A DNA stretch of 64,000 nt from Fratercula arctica. Its lineage: Eukaryota > Chordata > Aves > Charadriiformes > Alcidae. Under the pieces are notes generated by a model, which saw only the letters and a list, made by a program, of their open reading frames with translations, made no database searches and was not told where the DNA came from. Position numbers and translations under genes: made by a program. Location of the stretch: NCBI GenBank assembly GCA_947846985.1, contig CANTUZ010000005.1:62001-126000 (forward strand). Direction: 5' to 3'. Below are positions 26,981 to 37,135 of this stretch, piece by piece; within the stretch, counting starts at the first letter, position 1; each line of letters starts with the position of its first letter.

Positions 26981-27004
26981 CTGCCTGCCGGGAGATGTAG
27001 TTCC
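26981..27004 (-). promoter_or_regulatory. ZNF143/THAP11-type SBS motif
   Basis: Read on minus, GGAACTACATCTCCCGGCAG fits the ACTACAATTCCCAGCATGC-type motif that recruits ZNF143 with THAP11/HCFC1 at CpG promoters. It directly abuts the NRF1 palindrome. Confidence 0.6.
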
Positions 27005-27092
27005 CCGTGGCGGGGGGGGGACGCGGCCTGGCCGGAAGCGGCCGCGGGGCGCTCTGGGAACTGCAGGGCTGGGCCCACGGGGCCGAGCTGCC

Positions 27093-29057
27093 GTGGACGG
27101 CCCCATGGCGGGCGGCGGGCCTGCCCGCGGGCCCCGGCGCTGCCCCTGCGGCCGCAGGATCTCGGTGACAGACGAGCACGACCGTTGCGTTCTCTGCCTG
27201 GGAGCGGGCCACGATCCGCAGGGCTGCGGGGCCTGTGCCGCCATGGCCCCCTACGCCGCCCGCCTTCGCTGGGAGCGCCTCCGCGCCCTGCTGCAGGCCC
27301 GGCCCGGCGGTGGCACCGACCTGCGCCCTGAGCGGGTGAGCTGCGGGGCGGTGAAGGGGAAATCCACCAAGCGCCGGCATGAGCTCGCCTTCCCGGCCAG
27401 CAGCCAGGGGTCCATCCCAGCACTGCAGCCCACGACCCCCCTGCACCTTCCAGCAGAGCCCGGGAGAGCGGCTCTGCTGAAGGACCGGCTGTTGTCACCT
27501 CCAAAAACTGAGTCACCTCCCCAAAGCAAAACTTTCACAGTACCTGACAACACACACTCCCTGCAGAAGCAGCACTGTTGTGTAAGAACTAGACAGAATC
27601 CAAAAGTTTCAAGCCCACAAACACTGAAGCCACCACCTTCAAGTGGTTTTGTGTCCCAGGCTCTCCTCCATCCCCTGCGCTCAGTGCCAGGACTGGAACC
27701 GCAATCTAGGGAATCTCAGTGCCTGGGTATGCTCTCAGACCTGGCCAGATCCATTCTCCTAATTGCTGAGGCTGCCTCAAGAGCCAGAGAGCCACCTCCA
27801 GAACTTGCCGCAAATCCTTTGGTGAGCTCCAGTGCAGCTGGGATGCTTTTGGAACCAAGGGTATCCTCTGGATCTCAAGAGCTGTCTCTCCCACTGGATG
27901 AAGCAGTTGCCTCAAGTCGAATGCCCCCTCTGCCAACGGTCTCAGAACAGCCACTATCATCCCCCTGTGACAGAGTGTCCCCTCACCCCACTTCGCCAAC
28001 AGGGGCTTGTGACTCATCCAGCTGGATGCCAGGTCCTGCTTTTGGGGATGAGGGTTGTTGCTATGATTCTGGAGAGGATGATTTGGCTGACCTTAGCTAC
28101 CATTTTAAAACAGAAGAACATGAGGGTAATACTTCCACATCAGAAAATCCATCTTTCCCCCAGTTCTTGAAAAGATTGGCTAAACTGGTTGGATTTCATT
28201 TAATTCCATTCCAGGAGGCAACAGGAAGTGTTATTGATGGGTATCTGGATCAAAAGCCCGTCTGCGATAGTGTTGCTGTGCCCTTGCATCCTATCTTGGA
28301 CAAGCTGGTAAAGAAAGTATGGCAGACACCCCACACCATTCCTCCTGTGTCAAAGGAAATTGAGAGAAAATACATCCTCCCTGAGGATGCGGTCGGTTAC
28401 ATCTCTCAACCTGCACACAAGAGCACGGTAGTCGAGGCAGCAGCAATGGCGAAGGAGAAGGCGGGCTGGGAGCATGGTTCTGCACCCCAAAACCTGGAAC
28501 TGCAATGCCTGGATTCATTTGGGCAGAGGGTTTACCAGTCAGCAGCTGCAGCCCTTCGTGTCGTGGACTACCAAGTCTACATGGCCAGAGGTCAAGTTGA
28601 GCTCTGGAAGAAAGTTTCTGCGCTAGCGAAACGTCTTCCACAGGACCAGGGCCAGGCCTTCCAGGCCATCATTCTCGAGGGCGCGGACCTGGCCAGGCAT
28701 CAGGTGCAAGCAGCCTTGGATGCAGGGGATACGGTGGCGAGAGCTGCTGCCTCAGGGGTGGATGCACGGCGTTCTGCTTGGCTGCAAGCCTCCAGCTTCC
28801 ACGAGGAGGTCCAAACAAAGCTCGAGAACTTACCCTACACAGGGGAGAATCTCTTTGGGGAACAGGTGGAAGCTACTTTACAAAGAGCCAAAGAAAGACA
28901 GGCCACGCTGCGCTTCCTGAGGTCGGTATACTGCCCCTCAGCCCCCCGCAGCGGGGCTGGGAAGGGGAAAGCTCCTCTGCATAAGCCGGCTTTCACATCC
29001 ACTGTTTGTTTCAAGGGTGTGCAGTGCCCTTCTGGGAAGGGTGCCCCACCACAGTAG
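27093..29057 (+). CDS. Domesticated DIRS-type gag / LAP2-alpha-like protein, single ORF, 654 aa
   Basis: This is an uninterrupted 654-codon frame. Residues 17-48 form a cysteine cluster with a retroviral-type CCHC knuckle, C32-x2-C35-x4-H40-x4-C45, plus C17, C19 and C48. Residues about 80-350 are Ser/Pro-rich and poorly conserved in character. Residues about 355-610 form a mostly helical domain with QFLKRLAKLVGF near 357, ARRSAWLQ at 558-565 and LPYTGENLFGE at 580-590. This order matches the gag-like ORF of vertebrate DIRS retrotransposons and the TMPO LAP2-alpha/ZNF451 domain, which is reported to derive from it. No reverse transcriptase, RNase H, tyrosine recombinase or split repeats are seen nearby. 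It has a CpG promoter and poly(A) signals just after the stop, so it looks like a host gene. The start could also be Met5. A GTGAGC at 27336 could act as a donor in a spliced form. Function is unknown; nuclear or chromatin binding is only an analogy with LAP2-alpha. Confidence 0.8.
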   Translation: MDGPMAGGGPARGPRRCPCGRRISVTDEHDRCVLCLGAGHDPQGCGACAAMAPYAARLRWERLRALLQARPGGGTDLRPERVSCGAVKGKSTKRRHELAFPASSQGSIPALQPTTPLHLPAEPGRAALLKDRLLSPPKTESPPQSKTFTVPDNTHSLQKQHCCVRTRQNPKVSSPQTLKPPPSSGFVSQALLHPLRSVPGLEPQSRESQCLGMLSDLARSILLIAEAASRAREPPPELAANPLVSSSAAGMLLEPRVSSGSQELSLPLDEAVASSRMPPLPTVSEQPLSSPCDRVSPHPTSPTGACDSSSWMPGPAFGDEGCCYDSGEDDLADLSYHFKTEEHEGNTSTSENPSFPQFLKRLAKLVGFHLIPFQEATGSVIDGYLDQKPVCDSVAVPLHPILDKLVKKVWQTPHTIPPVSKEIERKYILPEDAVGYISQPAHKSTVVEAAAMAKEKAGWEHGSAPQNLELQCLDSFGQRVYQSAAAALRVVDYQVYMARGQVELWKKVSALAKRLPQDQGQAFQAIILEGADLARHQVQAALDAGDTVARAAASGVDARRSAWLQASSFHEEVQTKLENLPYTGENLFGEQVEATLQRAKERQATLRFLRSVYCPSAPRSGAGKGKAPLHKPAFTSTVCFKGVQCPSGKGAPPQ

Positions 29058-29097
29058 CAGAACGAGGTGCTCTTCATCCCCTCTTACAAACAGCAAA

Positions 29098-29305
29098 AAT
29101 AAAAGGAGGTTCAAAGAGCCTGAGGCATTTAGCTGGTAAATCTTGTTTGGTAAACTGATACCTGTGAGTGAGATGACTCTGCCTTTTATTTCCTCCCACT
29201 TTTGAGTTTCAAGTCCTAAGCTTTATTATGTATGACCAGAAAACAAAAGTGTATCCCAGTCTCCATTCCTCAGTTCCTGAGATAATAAAGCTGAGCTCTA
29301 ATAAA
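29098..29305 (+). promoter_or_regulatory. Poly(A) signals after the DIRS-gag-like gene
   Basis: AATAAA occurs at 29098-29103 (41 bases after the stop codon), 29284-29289 and 29300-29305, the last two followed by GT-rich sequence. They would give a 3'UTR of about 60 to 270 bases, consistent with an independent transcription unit. Confidence 0.55.
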
Positions 29306-29309
29306 CCGT

Positions 29310-32300
29310 CTTATTGTGGAGCACCGCATACGGTCTGAGTCCTCTTGGCAAAGACACGGGGCCGTGGGGAGGAGGAATACAACCTAATGTGGAAGTTAAA
29401 GGACCAGAGAAGTTTGAGATACTGACACAGGGATTCCTCTGTCCCTTCTAGACCAAAGCAAGAGGCCGCCGATTCAGCCTCCTGCAGCAGCTGTGGCAGC
29501 GCGCTTTCTCAGCAGTGACATTTTTTAAAGGTGAGGTACAAACCAGATGAGTGGCGAGAGGCTTGTTTTCAGCACAGAGAGGGTTTGGCTGGCTCTTGCT
29601 TTTTGTGAGTCCAATGGCAATCTGTTAGTTTTCTTTCACTTGAACTGTTTCTCTCTCTTCTCAAGAAGGAAACCTCAGCAAGAATTTAAGTAATGTCTGC
29701 TACAGCTGATTGTATTTATAAGTGGCTGAAAATATTCTTTCTCTCCCCGAGGACTTGTCTAGTTGGAAAACTGATTGACATCACCTTCCAAACTAACTGT
29801 TCTGCTGCAGTTCACCTATATTCTCTGCTATGAAATGACTTTGCGTTTATTCTTAAATAAAATCAATTTTATTTCAAACTAGAGAGTTTCAATGTAGGAA
29901 TTCATTCTCAAGATGCTGCCGTGATTGATTTCTCCTTTGTAGGCAAGGCATGGTGTTGCTTAATTCTTGTTAAAATAGGTTGGCTAAACGATTGCACAGA
30001 AATACAGCTCAGATCAGGACACAGCTCAGCCCTTTGCATCTGTTGGGGTCCTGTTTTATAATGGGAAATTTTATGATTTGAAGTTACAGCTCCAGATACT
30101 TGTTTACACCAGGGCTCACGTTATCACTGGAGGGGGAGAGTAAATCACTGAGAAGTCTAAAAATAACCCCAAACCTTCCGCAGACAAGAAGGTTCTGTTA
30201 TTTACAGAAAGGGAAGTGTCTGATGCAATGATCCTGTCTCGCAGTAGCCGTAAGGGAGTGACACAAGCAGCGCCTTGTCCTGTCTTTTGAGTCACTCTCA
30301 GTATTGCTTGTCCTGAAACACACAACGGGACCCATGGTTCAGCATCCCACATGGCTTTTCCCAAGACGGTGTCTGCTGGACGTCCCTACTGCCAGCAGAT
30401 AACAAAGGAGCTGTCACCAGCCTGGAGTGTCAATAATTAAGTGAATGTAGATGTGCCAGCTTGGTACAAAGGGGCTTAATTCAACCCTGTTCCACCCTGA
30501 TGGCGCAGCCAGGATCAGCAGCGTGTGAGAACGGGTGACCGAGACTGTGTCAGCTTGGCCTGTGCAGCAAGCGTTGGTTCCTCAGCTGCGCAGGACGCTG
30601 CAGCTCTGCTGCGCAGGCGTTCGGGGCTCTCACGGAGAGGACAGACTGAGCCCAGCCACAGACCGAGCCTGCGGGTGCCCATGAGGAGGTTTGCAGGCCC
30701 CAACTGCAGACCTCTTCCAGGTGCCAACAGATGGTTGCATCCTGCTGGTCTGCTGCCGCAGAGCCCCACTTGCTTTTGCCTGGCCTGGGGGTGAACCTCT
30801 CCTTCCCCAGGACTGGTAATATTTCTGAAGCAGCCACATCTGGGCCATTTGGTGGCAAACCACACATCTGGAGGTAATGTGGTGCTTGATTGCAACCCTT
30901 TCTTTGAGGGTCTCCTGAAAGCTCTCCCGATGAGGCATAAAGCTGCCATGGTGAAGCTACACACGGAACTAGGGCTGGGAAAAAACTGAGGCTTATTTGG
31001 CTTTATCTAGAATGTTGGTTTTTTTCTCAACAAACCTCTTCCCTGGCAATAAAATGGAGGGTTGGTGGGAGAAAGGCAGAGGGAGGTGTGTCAGAGGTGA
31101 AACATTGCAAGAAGCATCGCACACCCGCAGGAGAAGCAGCAGGGAGCCATGGACTCCCTCTGTGTGGCTCCTAACTTTTGCTCCCAAGGCTTTTATGGCA
31201 TCCTTGAAACTCTCGAGTAGCCCGCGCTTAGAAGGAGCCCTACAAGGACACAATGAAGCTTGTGTGGGGCTGGCTGCCAAGGTGTCCAAGATGTTATCCA
31301 CGCACCCACAAGGTGATGCCTCCTCCAAAAACCCAAGCAAGAGCACAAAGGACATTTCAAGCCACAGGCAGCCTCCCCTGCACGCACCGCCCGGGACTGA
31401 TCACCACACCCAGAGAGTGGGGCAGGGGTGTCGTGATGGGATAGACCAGCAAGGGGAGTGCACCAGCAGCCGTGGGGGGAAAACCCCCTTCGCAGCAGGT
31501 TGGAAAAGCAGCTCTGGGGGAGAAATGGGAGCCAGAGGGTTGTGGTGGGACAGGGGGAGCATCTTCGTGCTATGCTCCCCCTGCCATGTCATCCCAGATG
31601 TCTACACCTCAGGTCTGGGGCATGTTTTGATTGCGGGCATCATTGTACTGCCGTCTCCTGCCGTTCCCCTGTCCACTAGTGCAATGAATATGCCAGTTCT
31701 TTACCTCTCTCCACTGCAGCAGCCTCTGCTTCGTGCCCCCACCCCAGATTGCTAACCAGTCCCTTGGAGCTGTTCCAACATCCACCGGCTGCTCTCAGCA
31801 GTGCCAAAAGATTTCTCTGCTAAAAAGCCAAGCTGTAAATGCCACTAGATCACCCTCCCAGGAGCTGGGCATCAGTGGAGGCACTGGGGATAATGGCAGC
31901 ACCTGTGGCTCTGTCTACCCAAATGGTCCCGAACAGCGAGGGACCCATACCTGTGTCTCAGGGACACGCAGAGACACTGTCACCCCAGGCTGTGTCTGCC
32001 AGAAGCACCTGCGTTCCTCCTGCCTCAGAACATGCATTTGGGTGTTTGTGGGCTTATTGCCTGAACCGGCTGCATGGGGAGCCCGGAGACTGAAGGAATC
32101 TGGCTCAGGAGAAGCAGAAGAGTGCCAGTGGTGGGTAAATCGCTCCGATGAGCAGCACAGTTTGCTGCTCTGCTCTGCTGCTGGGCGTTGTGCCTAGCTG
32201 GCGGTGATGTGCTGAGCAGGGGTACCCTGATGCCAGCAGCGCCGGGGCCAAGCTGTGCCCAGCAGCCGCATGTGTGACAATCTGGGAAACTTCTAACTGA

Positions 32301-32970
32301 CACAAACTTAATGCAGGGAGAGCGTAGCACAGCCACCAGCTTCATCAGTGCCACCGCCACCTGTGCTGCTGCAGTGACCCAAGTCCTTGCGCTCACACAC
32401 GCTCTAAGTGACAGAAAGGGATTTGTGTTACCTGGAAATCCGAGATGAGGCTCCAGAAGTATCCCCCCAAAAGGCAAGGCCGTGTTGGAGCATGTTGGTG
32501 CTGCGGGTCTGGCACCTGTCTCCATCACACCGTCACAAATGGATTTCCATCCAGTGCAGGGATGCTGTCCCTCGGTACATGCAGCCAGGGTCTTCTGGAA
32601 AGGGCCTGGGGCTGCAGGACACACGCGCTCTGACTTCCAGCCAAGAACGCCATCCACGGAGCTCGGATGTTTTTATGAGTCAGGAGCTCCCTGGACAACC
32701 TGCTGGCCAGTTTCTCCCCTCTCCAGCCCTGACCTGGGGCTGCTCTCGGCTCCCCTTGCCCCAGCCTCTGCCACCACTTTCTGCCTGTCACACGTGGTGC
32801 ACAGCACGCAACCCACAAAGGCAAAACCCCAAGCGACAAACCCCAGCCTGGGGTGGGGGTGGGGGGCGGAGGAAGGCTGAGAGCGGAACCAAAAGCCTGT
32901 GCAGCCGAGCCCGCCAGCTCGCCGCCCTGCAGGCACTGCCCCAGCCCCCGGCCACCGGGACCCCATGCCG
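29310..32970. other. Intergenic DNA between the DIRS-gag-like gene and LPXN
   Basis: No conserved coding exon was recognised. The first 1 kb is AT-richer with another AATAAA at about 29855; the rest is GC-rich with chance ORFs (for example 252 codons at 30997-31755 on plus, with no recognisable domain). The right end should hold the LPXN promoter and any 5'UTR exons. A G-run cluster lies at 32849-32870. Confidence 0.5.
32849..32870 (+). promoter_or_regulatory. LPXN: Potential G-quadruplex tract upstream of LPXN
   Basis: The tract CTGGGGTGGGGGTGGGGGGC contains successive G runs of 4, 5 and 6 with one-base loops, 110-130 bp before the LPXN start codon. A fourth run can be formed by splitting the longest one. 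Folding is inferred from pattern only. Confidence 0.4.
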
Positions 32971-32977
32971 AGGCAGG

Positions 32978-35900
32978 ATGGAGGATTTAGGTAAGCTGGG
33001 CCCCTCCAGAGCCAGTCCCGTGCCCAGGCTTGGTGCGGGGTCAAGCCTTCCGTGGCTTGGGGGGAGCCTTGTCCTTCTTCTCCCTCAGGGTGAGGTGGGG
33101 ATGCTGCAGAGGGGGCAGCAATGGAGCTCCACTCCCTGCCGTGCCTCCCCCATCTCAGGGGGCAGAGGGGGCCCAGGTGGCCGAGCGAGCACGTGGCTGA
33201 AATTGGTGAGCACTTGATGGCAGGAAACGGGCTGCGGCAGCCATGCAATCCTGGCTGCAGGCAATGGGGCCAAGCAGCCCCGTTGTGCGGCGCAGCGCCC
33301 AGGGGTGCTGGGAGTCATCCCTGGCCTGGGGCGGGGAGGGAGCTGGGGGGGGGGGAGGAGACAGGGCCAGGGAAGCAGCCGCGCTGCTGGGGGCATCCCC
33401 CTTTTTCCTGACATGAAGGCAGCGAGGTGCTGAGGGATGGCCGAGGGGTCGAGGTAAAAGCAGAAAGAACTTTTCCCTCCCTGTGGGAAGAGCTTCTCTG
33501 GGTGCGCAGGAAGCACTGAGGTTTAGCTGTCCCATGCCAGGGCTCGTGCTGGGATGAATTTAAGGGCTGGCAGCTGTTTCCTCACAAGCCAGAGATGGTG
33601 TGCGGGGGAAGCAGGACCCCTGTTGCCAGCGTCGCCCCCCCATCCCCCAGTGCATCAGGCACATCCTGCTCTGGGGATGGGGGTCCGGGTGAGCGTGATC
33701 AGGGCCCAGGCACCTGGCTGGCAGAAGCTGCTGTGAGGCTGCTTTTGCTCCTGAAATTTCAGGAGTGGCACAGGACTGCTTTGGGGGTTGCACAGGTAGT
33801 GCACCCAGTGGCTGGGGTGCCTGACCCGGTCTCTCCGTGCAGATGCTTTGCTGGCAGAACTGGAGCAGAGCTCTCACCGAGCCTCTGAGGACTGCATGCC
33901 ACAGGCGCCGAGCTCCTGCAAGTGGGATGCATCCACAGCCGGGCCCTCAGCACCCTGTGGCCATGAGCCGCTTGCCTCAGCAGCCCTGAAGGTAACGCCT
34001 CAAGACAGGGGGTCTGAGACCCCACTCAGCTTGTGGCAGTGGTGCTGCCGGGCCAGGCAGCGAAGGGTCCCGTCGAGCATCCTGCAGGCTTGGCCGCAAG
34101 GGTTTTTCCTTACAGGTACAGCTGCCGCCTCGGACTCAGCCTCCGGGAGAGGCTTTGAAGACAGTGTACAGGTAAAACATGGCCATGCCATGGGCAAAGC
34201 CATCTGGGTCTACCCTTTCCATCACTTCTATGTGTCCTCTGGTGTCACCTGGGCTCCTGCATGTCCCTGCAAAAAACCAGGTCCTTCCGCGAGCTGGGGC
34301 GGGGGTTTGTATCCTGCATCCCTGCAGCACTGCGGGGGTGAGGGCTGGGCTTCCAGAGACCCCTTCCTGCCACATGTGGCCACCCCCTGCCAGCACGTCC
34401 CCAGGGAGGCCCCCGTCCCCGGCTGCGGCCTGCGGGGAACAGGCAGCATCTTGGGGGGTGGGGGGTTCTCAGTCCTGGGCATCCTCCGGCCTGGAGGTAG
34501 AAGCTGCAGCATCCCCCACGCTCTGCTGTGCCCAGCAGCCCCACACAGGTCCCGCAGCCACTGCTCCCCTCGCCCCCGCCCACGGTGGCTGCCCAGCAGC
34601 TGGACGAGCTCCTGGCCGACCTGGGCCACATGCAGAGCAAGGTGAGCCGTGTCCCCGGGGAAAGGAGGCTGGGGCCTGGCTGTCACCCAGCCCTCACCAC
34701 CCTCCTTCCTGGCAGCTGGCAACCGTGGGGCTGGGGGCTGGAGAGCCAGCGGAGCCCACAACATCGCTGGACAATATGCTGGGCAGCCTCACCCGCGACC
34801 TGCAGGAGCTGGGCATCACGGCCACCCCTGCCGGTGCCTGCGCTGCCTGCCGCAAGCCCATTGCCGGCAAGGTGAGCCCCCACGCCACCATGCTGGCACC
34901 CCTCTCCCCTTGGCTCACAGCAGCCCCCGGAGCTGCCCTCGCTGCCCCCCACCTCCCTGCAGGTGCTCACGGCCCTGGGCAAGATCTGGCACCCCGAGCA
35001 CTTCGCCTGCGCCTGCTGCGGGCAGGAGCTGGGCGGGCGGCCCTTCTTTGAGCGGGGCGGGTGGGCATACTGCGAGGAGGACTACCACCAGGCCTTCTCC
35101 CCCCGCTGCGCCTACTGTGCCAGCCCCATCCGTGAGGTCAGTGTCCCCCTGCCCTCCCACGCCACCCCCTGCTGCCATCAGCCACCTCACCTCACCTCTT
35201 CCTGCAGAAAGTCCTCACGGCCCTGGACCAGACCTGGCACCCCGAGCACTTCTTCTGTGCCCATTGCGGGAAGGTGTTCGGAGATGATGGTATGTCGCAG
35301 GGGACGGGTGTGGGGTCCTGCCCCCACTGCCCCTGCCCCAGATATCCCACTCATAGCCCCCATTGCCCCCAGCCCAGCCCTCCCACCCACCCCGGGTATC
35401 CCAACCACAGACCGGCCCTCGCACCCATTGCCCTTTCCGACATCCCCCGCCAAGTCTTTCCCTTACCTCTTATCCTGGGCACCCCCATGGCCATGCCACA
35501 CTGCGAGCCTGCCCCCAGGTGGGTGCCCATCCCGATGCCCCCTCTGCAGGTTTCCACGAGCGGAGCGGGAAGCCATACTGCCGCCAGGACTTCCTGGCCA
35601 TGTTTGCTCCAAAATGCCAAGGCTGTGAGCATCCAGTGATAGACAATTACCTGTCGGCCCTGCAGGGTGTCTGGCACCCCGAGTGCTTCGTGTGCGTGGT
35701 GAGTGGGCATCAGGCCAGGGGGGACACAGGGGTGAGCATGTCCCCAAGGCTGTGCCAGCATTCTCCGTCTCCTCCTCCCCAGGAATGCCTGAGCAGCTTC
35801 GCCAGCGGCTCCTTCTTCGAGATAGAGGGTCGGCCCTACTGCGAGCTGCACTTCCACCAGCAGCAGGGCAGCATCTGCCACGGCTGCGGCCGCCCCGTGA

Positions 35901-36049
35901 CTGGCCGCTGCATCACGGCCGCGGGGCGCAAGTACCACCCCGAGCACTTCATCTGCGCCTACTGCCTGGGCCAGCTGCAAAAAGGCACCTTCCTTGAGCA
36001 CGGCGACAAGATGTACTGCCGGGCCTGCCACAACAAGCTCTTCCTCTGA
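32978..36049 (+). CDS. LPXN: Leupaxin (LPXN), 9 coding exons, 383 aa
   Basis: Leupaxin is a paxillin-family focal-adhesion adaptor, best known in haematopoietic cells, osteoclast podosomes and as a nuclear-receptor coactivator. Coding exons: 32978-32990, 33843-33991, 34116-34171, 34536-34641, 34716-34871, 34963-35136, 35208-35289, 35550-35698, 35783-36049. All have GT-AG borders and matching phases (1,0,2,0,0,0,1,0). LD1 is [13 protein letters not shown] at 1-13. Further LD motifs are [15 protein letters not shown] near 90-105 and [17 protein letters not shown] near 125-141. Four LIM zinc-binding domains follow at about 150-200, 209-260, 268-319 and 327-380, ending in HNKLFL. Human leupaxin is 386 aa with the same order; the single short N-terminal region and the residues around [12 protein letters not shown] favour LPXN over paxillin or Hic-5. 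It is head to head with ZFP91 as in mammals, but with the DIRS-gag-like gene between them. Confidence 0.95.
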
Positions 36050-36319
36050 CCCCCCAGCCTTGCAGCTGCCCCCCAGCACACAGCCACCCTTCCTGGATGT
36101 CCCCGGTATCATCCCCACCATCAACATCCCTTGCATCTTCTCTGCCAGGCCAGGCATCCCTGGCATTGTCCCTGCTGAGCCAGCTGTCCCCAGCCTTGTC
36201 TGTGCCAAGCCAGACATCCCAGGCATCATTCCTTGTCCCCCTCCACCCAAGACATTCCTGGCATTGTCCCCGCCAAGCCACACGTCCTGGGCATTGTCCC
36301 CTCCACCTGAAGCAATAAA
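36050..36319 (+). other. LPXN: LPXN 3'UTR with poly(A) signal
   Basis: A short 3'UTR of about 270 bases runs from the stop codon to AATAAA at 36314-36319, which is followed by TG/T-rich sequence. Most of the UTR is made of a degenerate tandem repeat. Confidence 0.7.
36085..36305. repeat. Degenerate minisatellite in the LPXN 3'UTR
   Basis: Units of roughly 30-36 bases built on GCCAGGCATCCCTGGCATTGTCCCC recur about six times with substitutions (for example gccagacatcccaggcatcattccttgtcccc, then ccaagacattcctggcattgtccccg, then ccaagccacacgtcctgggcattgtcccc). CTGGCATTGTCCC and CTGGGCATTGTCCC are the best-kept cores. Confidence 0.65.
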
Positions 36320-36329
36320 CCACCTGGCC

Positions 36330-37110
36330 TTGCCTTTGCTCTGCTCACTGGTGGGTTTGTGGACAAGGCTGCAAGGAGGGAGGGCTGCATCAGGGCCCCA
36401 CCTCCCAGGGTGCTGCAAGCTGGGGTGACTCTGTCCCAGCTGCCATTCCCCAGTAACCTGGAGGAAGCAGCCCCAGCCTCCCTGGGGGAGCAGCTCAAGC
36501 TCCAGCGATGCCGCACCATGCGGGAAAAGAAATCTGCCCTGCACCTCCAGACCCAGGTCCTGCCACCACAGGGCAAAAACTGCTGCTCTCTCCTACAGCA
36601 ACGCAGCTTCAGTAAAAAAGCTGGCGTGAAGAAGCCAGAAAACTGCTTCCAAAAAGGTATTTCTACAGGTTTACGGAATTTCTTTCTGTATTTATTTTCA
36701 CATGCACAGGTGGGTGAAAGTGAAGAGAGTTAACACAGTGTTTCAGCCTGGCTTCAGTATTCCCCAGGAAGGGATGAGCATGTTTTCAGCCCAGCCGTGC
36801 TCTGCAGGGGCAGCCCTTGCTCCAGAGGGCTCCCCCAGGCACACTTTTTAAGGATGCACTCAGCACATGAGAAATTATGGTATTTCTTCACTTGTACGAA
36901 GTCTACCAGCTACCAGAGGAGAGGGAAAAATTCAGGGAAAGTCTTCCCAGCAGGAAGCCCTGATGCTCCGAGGAAAGTCTACCTCCCGAGCAGCCCCAAG
37001 CACCCTGCAAAAACCATTAGGAGCTTAGTACAACGCTCAAGAGTACAGCCCTGGCCCTGGAGAAGATACTAGGTCCCAACTGTAAAGCTAAAACTGCCAA
37101 GGTGGCAGCC
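36330..37110. other. Spacer between convergent LPXN and CTNND1
   Basis: About 0.8 kb separates the LPXN poly(A) signal from the CTNND1 poly(A) signal. I see no coding exon or recognisable repeat in it. Confidence 0.5.
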
Positions 37111-37129
37111 ACAGACACACTTTAAAAAC

Positions 37130-37135
37130 TTTATT
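37130..37135 (-). promoter_or_regulatory. CTNND1: Candidate CTNND1 poly(A) signal
   Basis: TTTATT on plus gives AATAAA on minus, inside an A/T-rich block. It lies 1.7 kb after the CTNND1 stop codon and before the spacer to LPXN. Confidence 0.55.

Larger units (their letters stand above)
25440..27340. promoter_or_regulatory. CpG island / bidirectional promoter of ZFP91 and the DIRS-gag-like gene
   Basis: This is a very GC- and CpG-rich block of about 1.9 kb spanning ZFP91 exon 1 (minus) and the first codons of the plus-strand single-ORF gene. Their start codons are 918 bp apart (26175 and 27093). Three CCAAT boxes (26255-26259, 26314-26318, 26465-26469) sit on the ZFP91 side. YY1-, NRF1- and ZNF143-type motifs sit at 26902-27004 on the other side. 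It is TATA-less, as expected for housekeeping-type promoters. Confidence 0.8.

Noticed and set aside
25586..27244. Long overlapping ORFs on both strands (434 codons each) in the CpG island
   Set aside because: They are Pro/Arg/Ala/Gly-rich, overlap ZFP91 exon 1 and its promoter, and mirror each other. High GC removes stop codons; no domain is recognisable.
27093..29057. Considering the 654-codon ORF as a recent, intact DIRS retrotransposon
   Set aside because: No reverse transcriptase, RNase H, tyrosine recombinase or split direct/inverted repeats follow; the frame ends in ordinary poly(A) signals.
30997..31755. 252-codon ORF on plus between the DIRS-gag-like gene and LPXN
   Set aside because: No recognisable motif; the opposite strand is also open over parts of it. 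Kept as non-coding unless conservation shows otherwise.
32978..36049. Paxillin (PXN) or Hic-5 (TGFB1I1) as the identity of the LIM gene
   Set aside because: The N-terminal region is too short for paxillin, and the residues around the LD motifs and LIM domains, the 383-aa length and the ZFP91 neighbour all fit leupaxin.
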